From: Lineus longissimus
Taxonomy: Eukaryota; Nemertea; Pilidiophora; Heteronemertea; Lineidae
Reading direction: 5' to 3'
DNA: 64,000 nt
Assembly: GCF_910592395.1 (NCBI RefSeq)
Contig: NC_088322.1
Coordinates: 12,083,431-12,147,430, forward strand
The notes under the pieces were generated by a model, which saw nothing but the letters and a program-made list of their open reading frames with translations, was not told the DNA's origin and did no database searches. Of this stretch, positions 48,549-60,657 are shown in pieces; the first letter of the stretch is position 1; each line of letters begins with the position of its first letter. The position numbers and the translations under genes are program-made.

Positions 48549-49187
48549 GTGGCTTGGCGTGAGCGCATTTTCGTACCACTGGCGTATCTCAACCGTTTTC
48601 TAACGGTCTGGTCAAAATACAAAGCGCCTCCAAGAAACAGTGCTATTCAATGTGGGAACAACATATTTTTAAGATTCTTAAAAATCCTTAAGCTTGTAGG
48701 AGCCATGTTTACTGCGGAAGGTGGCTGGAAAGGTACCACCCACACTCAAATACATGACACCAATTCCAGATTTTTACCGTATCAGAGTTCATTGTCATGG
48801 TTGATTTCAATCTTGAAGCTTGTTTCTCAAGACCAGAAAGAAATATTTCGTTGTGATAACAGTAATGTTACATGTATATCAAAATCATTGTTTCCATTGA
48901 CCATGACCATTTTACTACCTCTTAAAGTTATAGTACTCAATCATCTTATTAACTTATCCTTGATTTTTAGCAGATTTTTTTTCGAAATGGCATTCCCTTT
49001 TGCTCTTTACCATAACAACGAAAGCTGCAACGATGTCCGCTTATATTTTCTTTTTTACTTCCTCTATAATATTCATCAACATCTGTTAATGTTCAATGTG
49101 CTATATACCCATAAGCTTACATACTTATTCAAAATATTATACAACGTTGCCATTCCTCCAGTGATAAAATACAAGTGTTTTCCCTAA
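48549..49187 (+). other. Longest open frame of the window, unrecognised
   Basis: 212 codons open on the plus strand. The peptide is rich in Leu, Phe, Ile and Tyr and shows no motif or family resemblance. There is no promoter or Kozak signal to prefer it. In sequence this AT-rich one such frame in 64 kb is not surprising. It lies in the channel's presumed long intron. I regard it as probably non-coding. Confidence 0.15.
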
Positions 49188-50661
49188 CACACTGATAAAG
49201 ACAATTTTCCATTCCTTCAGTATAGATTTTGACCTGTTTTTACGACTTAAGTGTGGCTTAATGTGATATCTCCTTGCAAGAATAATTTGGGTGCACGAAA
49301 ACTTTCATCCAAATGGTAGTAGCAAGAATCGCTTTTATACTCTGTCAATGACATAATGAACAAGTTTGATTCGCTTTCCTCAAATGGTTAGAAAATGATC
49401 GGTCCTGCCTCTCCAAACCAGAAAGCCCGTCTCAAATATTTTGCTGTTTGAATGACGTCTCTTTGGTACATAGTGACACAGTGAGATCGTATTAAAAGTC
49501 AGAAAGCCAATTACACCATTACCAATTCATGAGAAATGAATTTTAATCCTGGAGTTATGACTTTCATGTTTTCCTCAGAAGTTCTCATTTTTTCTAAATG
49601 TTCTTCATTATCTTCAACCATTAGCCAAAACATATAAAATTTCAATGTTTTTTTTTTCGAAACTTTCTTGTTGCCTATGAATATGCCATAGACGTGTTAA
49701 TTTCTAAATTTTACCATAGTTCTGGTCCGTAGTGCTGTTTGAAGCTTTCGAGCTACTCCCCCCCCCCTAAAAAGATTGTCTTCCGAAATTTAAAGTAGGT
49801 CATGCATTCGCAAAATCGTATGAGATATACGGAATGATTCGACTTGTTTTCGAAAGGGACAACCAACAACAAAATCTATTTCGAAAGCTTAGTTTCATGT
49901 TCAACAACGAGTTCCGATATTTTTTTCATGCAGTGGCTAATTGTTCCAGGAACTTCAACTCACAAAGTGACACTAACTTCAAATGGCTCTGCAAAACCAT
50001 CTCGACCACATACCTCATGTGAAACAATCATAGTACACTGTGCATGAATGTTGGTTCTAATATCTCGTCCAATGCCAAAAAAAACGCTCATTCACGCTGG
50101 AGACTTAAACTTATCAGGCTGTTAATGCTGTTTAGAGTTTTCATGAGGAATATGTTTTATAGACAAATGAATGATACACGTCAGCTACACAAACGTTTGA
50201 TAAGTGTTTAGATACCATCGAAACTTGACCTCTGAACAGTGCATGTTTACTATTAGCGCTGTGGCTCGGCATCATCTCCAGTCCTTCTTCAATAAGATGT
50301 ATTTTATTAATGAGAAAGCTTGTGATTTGCAACTTTAATATAACTGCCTTGTACGTTTACAAGGGAAAGAATATATTTCCTGTAGGTTTCGGTCTCGAGT
50401 GTTGATGGTCTAGACGCTCTGCCTTTTGAAATATTGAAAGTCTACAAACTTATCTTGCGACTAAATCTTCCTGCTGTCCACGCGCGCTTCTACGTAATCT
50501 CTATTTCATTCGAATGCCAAACGCGAACGCATATATTTGAAATGTTCATTGGTTGCATGAATGTACACGTACAAGTTATTGTACAAGTTTAATGTACAGT
50601 GCAACAGACGCCATCTTGTGACGTATTGAACAAATAGCCAATCACAATGTCCAATTGTCGT

Positions 50662-50685
50662 CACGTGTACGTGCACGCACACGTG
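50662..50685. promoter_or_regulatory. 24-bp E-box palindrome
   Basis: CACGTGTACGTGCACG, CACACGTG: a near-perfect 24-bp palindrome (one mismatched pair) with CACGTG at both ends, the bHLH E-box core. Confidence 0.4.
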
Positions 50686-51128
50686 GTTACTGTAAACATT
50701 TGTCAGAATTTGAACTGTATCAGTATACTTGTAATGTTGTTTAGTACATTTGCACTTAAAGTTACCAAGAAATCAAGTGCTGAATATGTAGGGGGTTGAT
50801 ATGAGATAACTTACAAGGTACGATTAGTTTCATGGGATATTGAGTTGAGCTAGAAAACTGTCTAAAGCTTTGATGAAGCAATGCTCTGGATTTGTTAATT
50901 GTAGTTTTTACATTTTCCCTGTTTAGAACTCCCAAAGTAATATTTACACTCACATCAAAATAATGCTTGGACCTACGCTGAAAAGGAAGTAACACAACGC
51001 ACTACTCATCACTATCACAAGTGTTTGACGATATCGGAGTTTCCTCATTCTTACATAAATTGTCACCACCAACTATTTAATGACCAAGAATTCAATGAAC
51101 ATACGGCATCTATAGACATTGCCATACA

Positions 51129-51505
51129 CTAGTAGGAGGCTTCTTCCAACTTCTTAACGGTTCCTCTAACTTTTTCCTTAAATGTCGGATTTCTAAAAAA
51201 AACTTAAATATACCAGGGCTCCCTAAAATAGGGCAATAAAGACAAAAGGCCTATGTTGAATGGGGTTAATAATAATAATGATAATAATTTATTGTAAAAA
51301 AAAAAAAAAAAAAAAAAATGAGGTGTGAGCCAAACAGGTAGACTGACCCTTAAATGTGAATACTAATTAGTTCTCTCAATTAGGCCACCTCATTAACCCC
51401 ATTCAACACAGGCCGTTGATCTTAGGTGCACTATTTTGGGAAGCCCTAGTATTTTTCAGCGGTTTTCTAGAAATCCGACCTTTCAAGGAAAAGACTTTTG
51501 TCGGA
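51129..51505. mobile_element. Foldback element, two arms, with nested tail insertion
   Basis: The left arm starts CTAGTAGGAGGCTTCTTCC (51129) and the right arm runs from CACCTCATTAACCCCATTC (51387) to about 51505. The left arm is interrupted at GGGGTTAAT by AATAATGATAATAATTTATTGT plus a ~24-nt A run (about 51270-51318), after which ATGAGGTGTGAGCC resumes. The insert is the same retroelement tail seen at 1733 and 39089. Confidence 0.8.
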
Positions 51506-51888
51506 GTCATAGTCGAGAGAAGGAACACTGTCGTGGATATTTGAACACTTGCCGGTGTATTATCCAATGCGTTTCACTCCCATATCAGAATAATAGAACA
51601 CACACTAATAAACACTTGCGTAGTCTACCAGCCTTCTACCCTGACCTCCCTGAGCTGCTGTCACCATCGTGAAAACTCCTCCTTTGGTGTTCTGACTCCA
51701 CTGGGAGCATGATTTAAAATTGAGTGTGCCATTGCTGTAAATATGCTGGAAAATCTAATACATGCTTCTCGCATTTTTCTAAAGCATTATTTTGATGTGT
51801 CGACTTTGTTAATTTTGCATGTGGTTTCTATTAAAGTCTTTGAGTCTCATTTATCCTTTACCATCTTTTGATGTTTTGCCTTTTGTAG

Positions 51889-52002
51889 GATTTTCTCGCA
51901 AAACGAAAAGAGTGGCAAGAAAAGTCGAAAGAGCTCTCACTGAGACGGACTAGCACAGTTCCACTTCACGCAACGCATGCAGCCATTTACGATAGATCGT
52001 AG
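51889..52002 (+). CDS. pLGIC last exon (main candidate)
   Basis: After TGCCTTTTGTAG, a phase-0 reading encodes 37 residues (DFLAKRKEWQEKSKELSLRR, then TSTVPLHATHAAIYDRS) and a TAG stop at 52000-52002. It joins in frame to exon 7 (...KDREFR|DFLAKRK), giving a continuous basic, helix-prone tail. With this end the recognised part of the protein is 368 residues. I found no AATAAA soon after the stop, so the 3' end of the transcript is undefined. Confidence 0.6.
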   Translation, partial: DFLAKRKEWQEKSKELSLRRTSTVPLHATHAAIYDRS

Positions 52003-52024
52003 CAACCTCAGGATTGAATGGTGT

Positions 52025-52143
52025 TCTCGCCCTGGCGAGACTAACACGAGACTTGTGCAACAACACCTAACCAATCTCGCTCTGGCGAGGCTACTAAACC
52101 ACGAGACTTTGCAACATCTAACCCGGTCTCGCTTCGGGGAGAC
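52025..52143 (+). repeat. Three ~51-bp repeats, each with a hairpin, just after the stop
   Basis: TCTCGCCCTGGCGAGA (52025-52040), CTCGCTCTGGCGAG (52076-52089) and GTCTCGCTTCGGGGAGAC (52126-52143) each form a short GC-rich stem, spaced 50-52 bp. They are linked by similar CTAACACGAGACTTGTGCAA-like sequence. A fourth, isolated TTCTCGCGGTGGCGAGA lies near 52528. If the last exon at 51889 is used, these are in the 3' UTR. Confidence 0.75.
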
Positions 52144-52381
52144 TGACACGAGACTAAGCAAAATCTATCTAGATCGGTACCTGATCGTATCACAAGATGG
52201 TAGCACAGAGGATGAATGAGACGATGGGTTATGCCTACCATTTTATTATGAAACCGTCTGCTATACATTTACTGCTAGTAATTCGATTTCGCCCACTTCT
52301 TCCAGGGTCATGACGGTCAGGGCTCATAATGCGTGGCACAAGTCACACCAGCAGGCCCTAATTGACCTAGAGAACATGTTA

Positions 52382-52959
52382 TCACGTGATGCGAAACATG
52401 TGCATGTGACGTTATCCTAAAATTTCAGGCATATAAACCAATCGTCTCATCGGTCTCTTGTGCTTCCATCTCATATTATGACGATGGGGTACCAGTCGAA
52501 AATCTATCTTGATTGCAAGAGTGTGTTCTCGCGGTGGCGAGAGGCTAACGAGACTAGAGCCTTAGTTTGCTGATGTGATTAACTCTTAACCAATGATAAT
52601 CGTTCTAGACTGCTGAAAGTGGTCACGTGATGCCTTTGCAACCTTCCTCGCTAAACTGCTGCTGTACATACACAAGCATTGCCAAACTGATCACTGTAAG
52701 TCGTTGGTACTGGGATCAGGCTCTTTTATCATAAACTTTTTTCAATGATGAGACATTTTTAGTGCACATAAAACTGTCTGTATATTCGTTGCGAGGTTGT
52801 AAAGATTTCACAGCCGCATATCTAGCTTACTAGAAACGGGTGGGCGGGGATATGACGTCGCAGTATGGCGTCATTACTGATGTAAATGTAAAGTATATCA
52901 TCTCACTTTCTGTCACCCGTAATCATTACCATAAGGCATAACGGATGCATCACGTGATC
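52382..52959. promoter_or_regulatory. Cluster of TCACGTGAT sites
   Basis: TCACGTGAT occurs at about 52382, 52623 and 52950, three copies in under 600 bp. The core CACGTG is the E-box for Myc/Max, USF, CLOCK and MiT/TFE factors; the flanking TCA/TGA fits MiT/TFE 'M-box' sites best. Confidence 0.35.
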
Positions 52960-52999
52960 GATATGTAAATATTCTAGTTATTTAAGTTCACCAAATGGT

Positions 53000-55324
53000 T
53001 CTGCGCGTGAGATGTGGTGCGCATATCGGCCAGTAGGTGCCGCATCGATATCACCATTTTTATATCAAAAGTTTTCCCAAAAACTAGTTCAATTCACCAA
53101 CACCAAGATATCATAGACAAACATTACGAGTTAAACTGCTCTAAAGTTCAGAGAAGCACATCAAGTTTATACACACACATGCTTCATCAGCTAAGTACAA
53201 GTTGAGATGTTGCCTCACATACATTCTACTACACGACATCCACCAAAAGTTCATCCCATGTTTTATGGTATTTTGATTCTTAACTGGGTTATTCCTTGCA
53301 GTGAAATCATTTGGAGGTTCCTAAAATGATCTAAAATCTCAATGAGTTCGCAGCGACATGCCTTAGTACTTCAGCACCAAGTGAATACATCGACCCTTCG
53401 TCGCAGAATTTGTATGAGGAGTGTGTTTTGAATGTGTATATAGTCTCCTGCAAATCGTGTGTGTAATTTAGACTGACGAATGAGGGCCTTGCGTGTGTCA
53501 CGTGTGTCATATAAAAGATGTCAAAGAAATGCATACACTTTACTGTAGTTTTACCGATCTAGGACCGGTTGATTTATCACACTATGTAAACAAATAGAGT
53601 TCAAACCAGAACATGGCAAGCTGAAACCGCCAATCAAATGTCCATCCAAAATGACTACTTTTTGGGTTGTTCTGAAATTTAAAAAGGGCGCCAAAAGTAG
53701 ATAATATGAAATGAAAATATACATGTACTATCATGAGGCGTCCATGCATATCTTTTTGCATGATTGTATGACACAAAACGTGATTTGAGTGATTGAGAGT
53801 AGTCTGTGTTTTGTTGTAAATCATCCTGGATGGTAACACATTGAAGGCAGCTATAATTCAGGAGAGGAAGGGGCTCCAGTTAGTGGTCTCCTGGGGAAAA
53901 CTATAAACTTTTGGAACTTGGTCTGCTATTAATTAGTGCTAAAATGTTCCTAGAACAAGTGTAATAGTGCCGACGATGATCCTGTGATATAAATAAGACA
54001 CCTAACGGCCACTTGGTGAAACTCGATTTGGCCCATCTGACCCTGTCCAAAGCATATCCGTAGTTGCGTCATATAACTTGGCCTGACTGGCTGACCAGGA
54101 GGCAAAGGGCGTTGCAGTTACCAGCATCTGTAGGGATGAGGTGTACGATAAGAAAGTGACAAACTAGTGTGAATGAAACTGCTTCTTTGCATAAGTCAGA
54201 TGAAAACATTGTCACTTAATCTATGGCCCTCTAGTGGTCTCATTTTATACAAATCAAATCAGAGTTCTTGGCTTCTCTGAGCCATTAATTGGTAAAACAA
54301 GAGTGTCATACTTATTTTTTGAATAAAAGAATAAACTTTGACAAGTAAGGAATATCGTAGAAACACAACACCAATATTCTAATAATGAATTACTCGTTTT
54401 ATTGTATTTTAAACATAAAACTTATACTTTTTTGCATATTCTACCCTTAATAACAATAAATATACATTGTACATTTTTGATAATAACCATATCCATCCGA
54501 CACTATATCCAACATTGACAATACTGTTCATTGATAAACTAAATAAATAACATCTCCAAATATGCGGTTCTGTGTGCAGTTTAATTATATTCAAAGGTAT
54601 GGTGATGAACAGTCCTGAGGTAGACCTACCTTCTATGAGACACCTAAGGGTTCTTGATGTGTGAAAAAAAAAAGTTAACATTCAAAATACACATGTATGT
54701 AATAGAGCTGGCCATGGTGAAAAACCTTCATCATTCGGTCTTCATAACTATAGAGATATTTAGTAAAAAGGGTGAAAAAAATTGCACAAGAAAATAAGTC
54801 AGTGGTGCACAAAGTCAGAAATTGATTTTGTAAAAAAAATTATCTGCATTGGGGAGCGCTGGCTCTATGGGTCGGATTTCGGTTTTCATAACTGTAGAGA
54901 AATTTTAGAGGAGGGTAGGAATTCAAAACATTATACCAGAAAATATGTAAGTGGTACGATTATAAAAGCCAAAAAAATATATGATCGGGTCTTTTTTTAA
55001 TGATAAAATTTTTTCCACTTTGTGATCAAATTTCTTTATTTTTAAATTAAAACATGTAAATAAACATGCAATCTGTGATCTAATTAAAATATAACAAATC
55101 AATATTTCTCTCAAAATACGAAGATTAATAATTTATAAAGATTGGACCATGGATAGAATAATATTTATAAACTTGAGTAGTCACATAAGTATGATGTTTT
55201 TAATTTCAAGATGATAATGAAGTTGAATAAAAGCGCTTATAAAGGGTTTGTCCGTGAGGCTAGTCCAGGAATATGAAATACCCTTGTGGTATCAGTTATT
55301 ATAGAGTCATGGCAATCTTCTGCT
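53000..55324. other. No gene recognised
   Basis: AT-rich, with short frames only. Confidence 0.5.
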
Positions 55325-55602
55325 ACACTCTTAGAAAAACCTTTAGAATGTTTTTTGGCCAAGACAAAGATGTACCCGATATAGGATTTTCGGTAAAATG
55401 AAAAACTCCTAATGCTCTTGAGATTCTGAAAAACCTTCATTTTGCTGAAAGACTTCTACGTGGTACATCGTGTTGACCGAAAAACATTTAAGGTTTTCGA
55501 AAGCTGTTAAGTTTTTCAAAAGCTTTTAAGCTTTCGAAAATTGTAAATGGTTTTCGGTCAACAAATAATGTGTCTTAAAAGACATTTTATTTCTAAGAGT
55601 GT
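55325..55602. mobile_element. 278-bp MITE with nested palindrome
   Basis: Perfect 13-bp terminal repeats ACACTCTTAGAAA and TTTCTAAGAGTGT. Inside, GTTGACCGAAAAACATTTAA.. and ..GTAAATGGTTTTCGGTCAAC (about 55473-55562) form a second inverted repeat of about 34 bp per arm around an AAGCTTTTAAGCTT-rich centre. There is no coding capacity. Confidence 0.8.
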
Positions 55603-56400
55603 GGGTTTCAAAATGTTGACACTTTTGATTTCTAATCTCTCCTGCCATTTTTGGATATTGAACTTATCAAACATGTTATAGAAGATTATAATTAACAACT
55701 TTGGTGAAGAACAAATGGGTTCATAAGACGCGATATGTTTGAATTCATGGCTAAAATTTTTTATTGTATGCATCCTGCTATCGATATAGGACCACGACCA
55801 CGAAGTGAGTAAGCAAATGCAACAAGTTGCTCAAATGAAATTGTTTGATATCTGATCGAATATGACTATTTGCACTACACTATAGTAACTTTTCCTCAAC
55901 TTAAATTCAGAGATAATGGAAATCAAAAGTCTCAAGTGTATTTGTGGAACACCTAGTACATGTTAGTAGCGCCGATCACCACATCTCAGAAAACAATTAT
56001 GCATATTATAGATACGATGTGTAAAATATACGGACATACTACAGAGAATAAATGTATATTACCCACCTCTAAATGGGAATTTTAGTTTTATTTGTCATTA
56101 ACTTATACACGATAGAATTGTTCATGCCTTAAGGTCTCTTGGATCCCCTTCAAAAGGCCCTCGTTTAGCTAGTTTTCATGTTGAGACCTCTCTGATGACC
56201 CCTCTGGGATTCTAAAGATCGTGTCATCGCACACCTTTTTAACAAACGACTGGTTTTCGGTGATGTGTTCGGAATCCAGTAATGTTGGATGCATAGATGT
56301 CAAAGTAACGTATTTATGTTTTGTAGTTTAGAAGATTGTTTTTAAGAATGCAACCTCGTTCGCCCCCTCTTGTCAAAAACGTGACGTGTTTGGTTCGCAG

Positions 56401-56598
56401 GTAATAGTGTGGACACGACTGACACAAAAGGCCGAAACATCAACTGATTGTGGTAAATTTTATTGTTCATCTACTTTACCCGAAACAGTAGATATTGAGA
56501 TGAAATTTGATTATTTATCCTACCCTATTGGTCAATGTCAGATCAATCTGCATTGTATAGAGACCAAGGCTTGCATTACGATCATAGTACTTAACTAA
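56401..56598 (+). pseudogene. Possible diverged pLGIC extracellular-domain fragment
   Basis: After GGTTCGCAG, an open frame of 65 codons reads VIVWTRLTQKAE ... CGKFYCSSTLPETV ... KFDYLSYPIGQCQINLHC and ends in TAA. The order 'GK.YcSs ... fDyl.YPi.q.C.i.l' resembles the segment leading into and through the Cys-/Pro-loop of ligand-gated channels ('G.v.ys.r...c..dl..fP.d.q.C.l'). Two residues are missing after YP, and no good donor follows. It may be a decayed exon of a related channel, or a chance match. Confidence 0.25.
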
Positions 56599-56935
56599 CA
56601 TCACTCTATGTTCACCGGACTTTCTTCGTTACGCCTTTATAACTGCTGATGGATTTGAAAAGTACAAAGTTAATAGTTTGATTACACTAAAAATATCATT
56701 AATCTAAGAGATACCATTGTGCTGTTGATAGCTAATTATGTCATGTAAATTATTATTATATAGTTTGATTTTTTTTTCTTAGGCCGCGTACCGAATCACA
56801 CTGTGTGGATAATGCGGACGTGGTGAAGATTAAGTAGCTGGAATCCCAAGACACAGCCCTTGCACCAGAGGCTCTGGCCCCTACCCTCATCTAGTATGTA
56901 GACTTGATACAGTCATTCTTCATTCTTCCCCCAAA

Positions 56936-57850
56936 TTTGAAATGATACCAGTTGTTGTTAAATACTTACTATTAATCAACTTTTATTTTAAGTCTAATCG
57001 GTCAGACACCTGCAGTATACAGATATTGATCTCAAATTTGAAATGACCCCAATTGTTATTAATAAGTACTTATTTATTAATCACATTTTAATTTAATTTT
57101 AATCGGTCAAATGCTTGATTCTTAATGCATCTTCTCCAATTTGAAATGACCCCAATTGTTGTTGACTAATTAATATTTATTAATCACATTTCAATTTAAT
57201 TTTAATTTGACAGATACATGATTCTTAATGCCACCCCTCAAATTTGAAATGAGCCCAATTGTTGTTGTTAAATACTTATTTATTAATCGCATTCTAATTT
57301 CCTTTTAATTGGTCAGATACAATATATCTAAAGTACAGACCTTGATTCATAACCATGCATCCTCTCAAATCAGAAATGATCCCAATTGCTGTTAAGTACT
57401 TACTGATTAATCACATGTTAATTTCATTTTAAATTGGTCAGACACCTGAAGTACAGACCTTGATTCTTAATGCATCTTCTCCAATTTGAAATGACTCCAA
57501 TTGTTGTTGACTACTTAATATCTATTAATCACATTTTAATTTAATTTTAATTGGTCAGATACCTGAAGTACAGACCTTGATTCTTAATGCATCTTCTCCA
57601 ATTTGAAATGACTCCAATTGTTGTTGACAACTTAATATTTATTAATTACATTTTAATTTAATTTTAATTGGTCAGATACCTGAAGTACAGGCCACAATTC
57701 TTAATGCCTCCCCTCAAATTTGAAATGAGCCCAATTGTTGCTGTTAGATACTCAAAGTTATCGATTCTTGATGCATTCTCTCGAATGTCAAATGACGTCA
57801 GTTGATGTTAATTACTTATTGATAACATTTTATTTTCATTTTGATATGTC
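56936..57850 (+). repeat. AT-rich tandem repeat, about nine units of 100-127 bp
   Basis: The words TTTGAAATGA(C/G)(C/T)CCAATTGTTGTT, TTATTAATCACATTTTAATTT, TTGGTCAGATAC and CTGAAGTACAGACC recur in order. TTTGAAATGA anchors fall near 56936, 57037, 57140, 57243, 57370, 57485, 57602, 57719 and 57785. The last unit is short. Confidence 0.9.
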
Positions 57851-58197
57851 AGATACCAAAAGTTGTTGGCAAGAGCTCAAATATTGAAGTCTTCCCAACT
57901 TGCCCAATCAGACTGTGCCTTACAAAATCTAAAGATTTGTTGGTCATAATCCTCCCGAGATCACCAACCGAGCCAGTTATAAAACTTTTGTCACGATAAG
58001 AACTCCTGGCAGTTTCACTAGGGAAGGTTTCCCGATAATGTAAGGATGTTTCTCGGACAACCATGGCCTGGCACTTGATAAGGCAGCATGACCTCACTTG
58101 CAAACACGCGATCGTTGTATACATAAGCATGATGTTCATAATTCAAGAAGGCAAGTATACTACGACCACTGAGTCGATCGAAAAGCTTTTAAAACTA

Positions 58198-58337
58198 TTT
58201 CATCAACTGTAGAGTGGGTGGCTCAGTCGTGCTCCCACAGTATGTTTCATCAACTGTAGAGTGGGTGGCTCAGTCGTGCTGCCACAGTATGTTTCATCAA
58301 CTGTAGAGTGGGTGGCTCAGTCGTGTTCCCACAGTAC
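58198..58337 (+). repeat. 47-bp minisatellite, three copies
   Basis: Units beginning TTTCATCAACTGTAGAGTGG at 58198, 58245 and 58292, nearly identical (one or two changes, such as GTGCTCCC / GTGCTGCC / GTGTTCCC). A minus-strand open frame across it is a by-product. Confidence 0.95.
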
Positions 58338-59464
58338 CGGTTCGTTTTCGTCATTGACATTAAGGTTGATAGAGTCACGTGATAAGAGTTTAGTCCCATG
58401 ATTCCACTGGCATCAGCCTGGGACCTCGAGTCTGTATGACAGACGCAGACCACAGCATGCAAACAGTAGACCGGGGTAGAGGAACAGACTTGCAATAGAC
58501 TAGACACACGGTCTTGGGGTAAGTTACTGCTTTCGAGGAAAACGTCATGTTTATTCTTTGAGGGCTGCAATAGGAGGCCTTTCCGACCTGTGCTCATTTG
58601 AACATGTTGATTAAAGGTCGGATTATCCCAAATCTAGTTTGGAAAGCATTCTATTTGTACTTCTTTGTGTGTAGTCGCGGATTTTACACACAAGGAAATG
58701 TAAGGCTGAAACAGCTTTAGTGTTCTTGGTCTTTGGGATATCAGAATAGGCGTGATGTTTTCCTGGTGTTTTGATACAATTATTCTTAACTAACTATCAA
58801 CTCTAACACACAACGCTCTAAGTTTAGAAAAGATGTGCAGGATTATTAAAAGCACCTCGAAATTAGTGCATGTTGAAGTAAAGGTTGTTTGGCTGAATGC
58901 CCGCCATGGACCCACATACTCTTGAGAGAGATTTACAAAACTTCTCAATAGGAAGGTATCAGTCATATGCTTATGTTGCCTACATTTGAAATAAAAGGAA
59001 CATCCGAATCGGAAATGAAGATGATTTGCCTAAAAAACATCGTAACAGCAACCTTATGTCATCGGTTACGAAAATCCTTGGCAATTTCCAAAGACATCTT
59101 ACAACCTAGAGTGTATTTCTTAGGGACACCATTCTTCTGAGGCTGCTTTTCTGCATCCAGTGTTCGATTGTGCGTGATATTTTTATTTTTATCTCGAAGC
59201 GATATCTGGAATTTCATTTCTGAATATGAAATTTGACAATCTGGTAGGGAGGGGTATATGGCAGTAAACCATGAAACGATATGAGTAAAATAAAACTCTT
59301 GAACGAATCGAATTACTTGGTTGTACTGGGGAAGATCCTGTCCAACACTGCAGCTATCTGACTCTCTCGCTTGCATGGGTATCAAACTCTCCAGTTGACC
59401 AAGCAAGAACTCTTCAGAACTTTCTAAGACTAAAAGATCACGTCAGTTAGAGTTACGATGTCAC

Positions 59465-59835
59465 ATGAAGCACATCCGTTTTGGTGAAGCATTGCAAGAA
59501 GCACATGATACAATTAACTTTCATATGATTCAACAAGAAAAACATTGTTAACTTTGATAAATTGTTAAAAGAAACACATCGGTGTTGATGAAATTTTTAC
59601 GAGAAGCACACCAATTATTAGGATGTTTGTTAAATATTTGAAGAAACACATCAACTTTGATAATGTTACGAGAAGCTCGTCATTAACTTTGATGAAATGT
59701 TAAGAAACATAACTTTGATGAAATGTTAAGAAACATAACTTTGGTGAAAGGTAACAAGAAACAAATCAACTTTCATGAATTGTTACAAGAAACACAAGAA
59801 TGTTTTGTGAATATTACAAGAAGCAAAAGAAAAAG
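59465..59835 (+). repeat. Degenerate ~40-bp tandem repeat
   Basis: Variants of TTACAAGAAACACATCAACTTTGATGAAATG occur about nine times with irregular spacing. Short units of AACTTTGATGAAATGTTAAG near 59685-59740 are the youngest-looking. Confidence 0.75.
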
Positions 59836-60657
59836 AGAAAAGTACAAACAAAAAAATCGGAATTGAAAGATTTTCGATGATTTGTAAGAATTCCAGATGT
59901 CGCTTCAAAACAATGCAGTAGCGTGATTATGACTACATTTTAGAGCTAAGCTTAGGCCAGCTTCTGTAGTGTAGTTTGAAGATAGTTTCGGGGTGTTACC
60001 ATGATGATTCTACCAACACATTGTGTAAAATTTTGCTCAGATCTGACGTTGACTGTATTCATTGTATCTGAATAACTCTCTTCCGATGTTATTTTTAAAC
60101 TGTTGAAAGTCATTTCAATAAATTTTAATTTTTCGATTTTCTAAGAAATTAAGAACATCATGGTCATACCCCTGGTACTTTGAATAAACTGAAAAGTGGG
60201 GCGCTTTTAGTTTTCCATCTCATCATGTTGCTTTTTCTCTGGTTCGCAATTAGAGTAAAAATAACAAATTTCTCATCGCCGAATTATGATTATTCCTTGG
60301 GCTGATTGATAAGTAGTACCTGCCCCCCCCCCTTTCTTAGTATCATTTACAGAAAATACAGCCATTTTATAGGTCCAACGTACGGCCCCTTTCAAAACAC
60401 TGTAAAAACAAGTTTTCAAAAAGACAAAATTGGTTATCTTCAGTAGGCATGCTGAAGAACAGAACCTATTGGAGCCAAAAACTCACTGAAGTTACTTTTC
60501 ATTGAAGTCTACCGGCACCACTAGTAACTCATGGATCCATCTATCAGAAAAATTTGTGTGCAAAACGATATTAGGTCTTGCTTCTCGTGCCACGGAAAAA
60601 TATAATCTTATTTCGAAAATCACTCTCCTAAACAATCTCTCCTTCGTCTTTTTTCAG

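Larger units (their letters stand above)
40303..51888. other. Intron(s) between exon 7 and the main last-exon candidate
   Basis: 11.6 kb holding a CRE-like pair (40665-40695), a zinc-knuckle remnant (41892-42023, minus), a perfect-arm hairpin (42324-42379), a MITE (43870-43937), a possible short last exon (45163-45192), an inverted-repeat element (46673-46787) and a foldback copy (51129-51505). The 212-codon frame at 48549-49187 is not recognised. Confidence 0.6.

Noticed and set aside
56936-57850. CRISPR-like array of regularly spaced repeats
   Set aside because: Units are contiguous, degenerate tandem repeats without unique spacers, in a eukaryotic sequence.
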